In this document: positions 63,995 to 64,000 of the stretch, one piece after another | How positions within the stretch are numbered: the stretch's first letter is position 1 | Layout of the letters: the number at the start of each line of letters is the position of its first letter | Source: Paenibacillus segetis | GTDB taxonomy: Bacteria > Bacillota > Bacilli > Paenibacillales > Paenibacillaceae | Reading direction: 5' to 3' | DNA: 64,000 nt | Assembly: GCF_014639155.1 (NCBI RefSeq) | Contig: NZ_BMFT01000001.1 | Coordinates: 2,356,001-2,420,000 of the forward strand | Program-made: the position numbers and the translations under genes | The notes under the pieces: model-generated | Seen by the model: only the letters and a program-made list of their open reading frames with translations | What the model was told of the DNA's origin: nothing | Databases searched by the model: none

Positions 63995-64000
63995 TTGGAA
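63995..64000 (+). CDS. Possible start of a gene running out of the window
   Basis: TTG at 63995 follows AAAGGAG with 9-base spacing, and a TATAAT lies at 63947-63952. Only two codons are visible, so the product cannot be named. Confidence 0.3.

Overview
The window looks like chromosomal DNA from a low-to-mid GC, Gram-positive, spore-former-type Firmicute. Paenibacillus or a close relative is the best fit. The reasons are strong GGAGG ribosome binding sites with frequent TTG/GTG starts, YesM/YesN-type two-component systems next to sugar ABC transporters, a large secreted lyase with three SLH domains, CcpA-type cre sites, and YtrA-like GntR and YitT genes. I see no rRNA, intact tRNA, CRISPR array, insertion sequence, phage or plasmid replication gene.

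Layout. (1) 0.07-4.2 kb: a minus-strand operon of a PAS-SpoIIE phosphatase, an anti-sigma-type kinase, a chemoreceptor and a STAS antagonist. (2) 4.4-6.9 kb: three GNAT acetyltransferases and a NUDIX hydrolase. (3) 7.0-9.0 kb: a GntR-controlled ABC operon. (4) 9.3-11.9 kb: an SDR, a divergent SRAP protein and an OsmC protein, with two decayed gene fragments between them. (5) 12.1-19.9 kb: sensor kinase, response regulator, sugar ABC importer and GH5 glycosidase. (6) 20.1-24.2 kb: an amidohydrolase and a 1056-residue GNAT-fusion protein. (7) 24.4-29.1 kb: a secreted PL8 lyase with SLH anchors under a cre site. (8) 29.6-37.2 kb: YitT, nitroreductase, APH-type kinase, amidase, an alpha/beta-hydrolase remnant, a double DUF305 protein and a TetR/MFS divergent pair. 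(9) 37.2-45.0 kb: a lipoprotein with an ABC-2 exporter, and a TetR-MFS-FtsX-ABC efflux cluster. (10) 45.1-52.5 kb: a class 3 lipase, then a GNAT, three tandem glutathione-transferase-like proteins, a polar amino acid ABC importer and another GNAT. (11) 52.6-57.3 kb: a PH-domain protein, a short hybrid-cluster protein, isochorismatase-like hydrolase, MFS and AraC regulator. (12) 57.4-60.8 kb: GNAT, a CD3324-like HTH protein, two copies of a 56-residue zinc-ribbon protein, WYL regulator and a VOC protein. (13) 61.0-63.7 kb: a secreted GH85 endo-beta-N-acetylglucosaminidase.

Working together: three glycan systems (GH5 with importer and two-component system, SLH-anchored PL8, secreted GH85) point to scavenging of polysaccharides and glycoproteins. 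The GNAT/GST/amino-acid-ABC operon resembles operons that import and process sulfur amino acids or S-conjugates. Several efflux systems sit under TetR or GntR repressors with visible palindromic operators. The most notable items are the triple GST-like operon, the duplicated zinc-ribbon/HTH module with a decayed HTH copy, the GNAT-fusion protein, the SRAP protein lacking canonical catalytic residues, the chemoreceptor inside a partner-switching operon, and dispersed families of near-identical terminator hairpins. All calls are from reading the sequence; no search was run.
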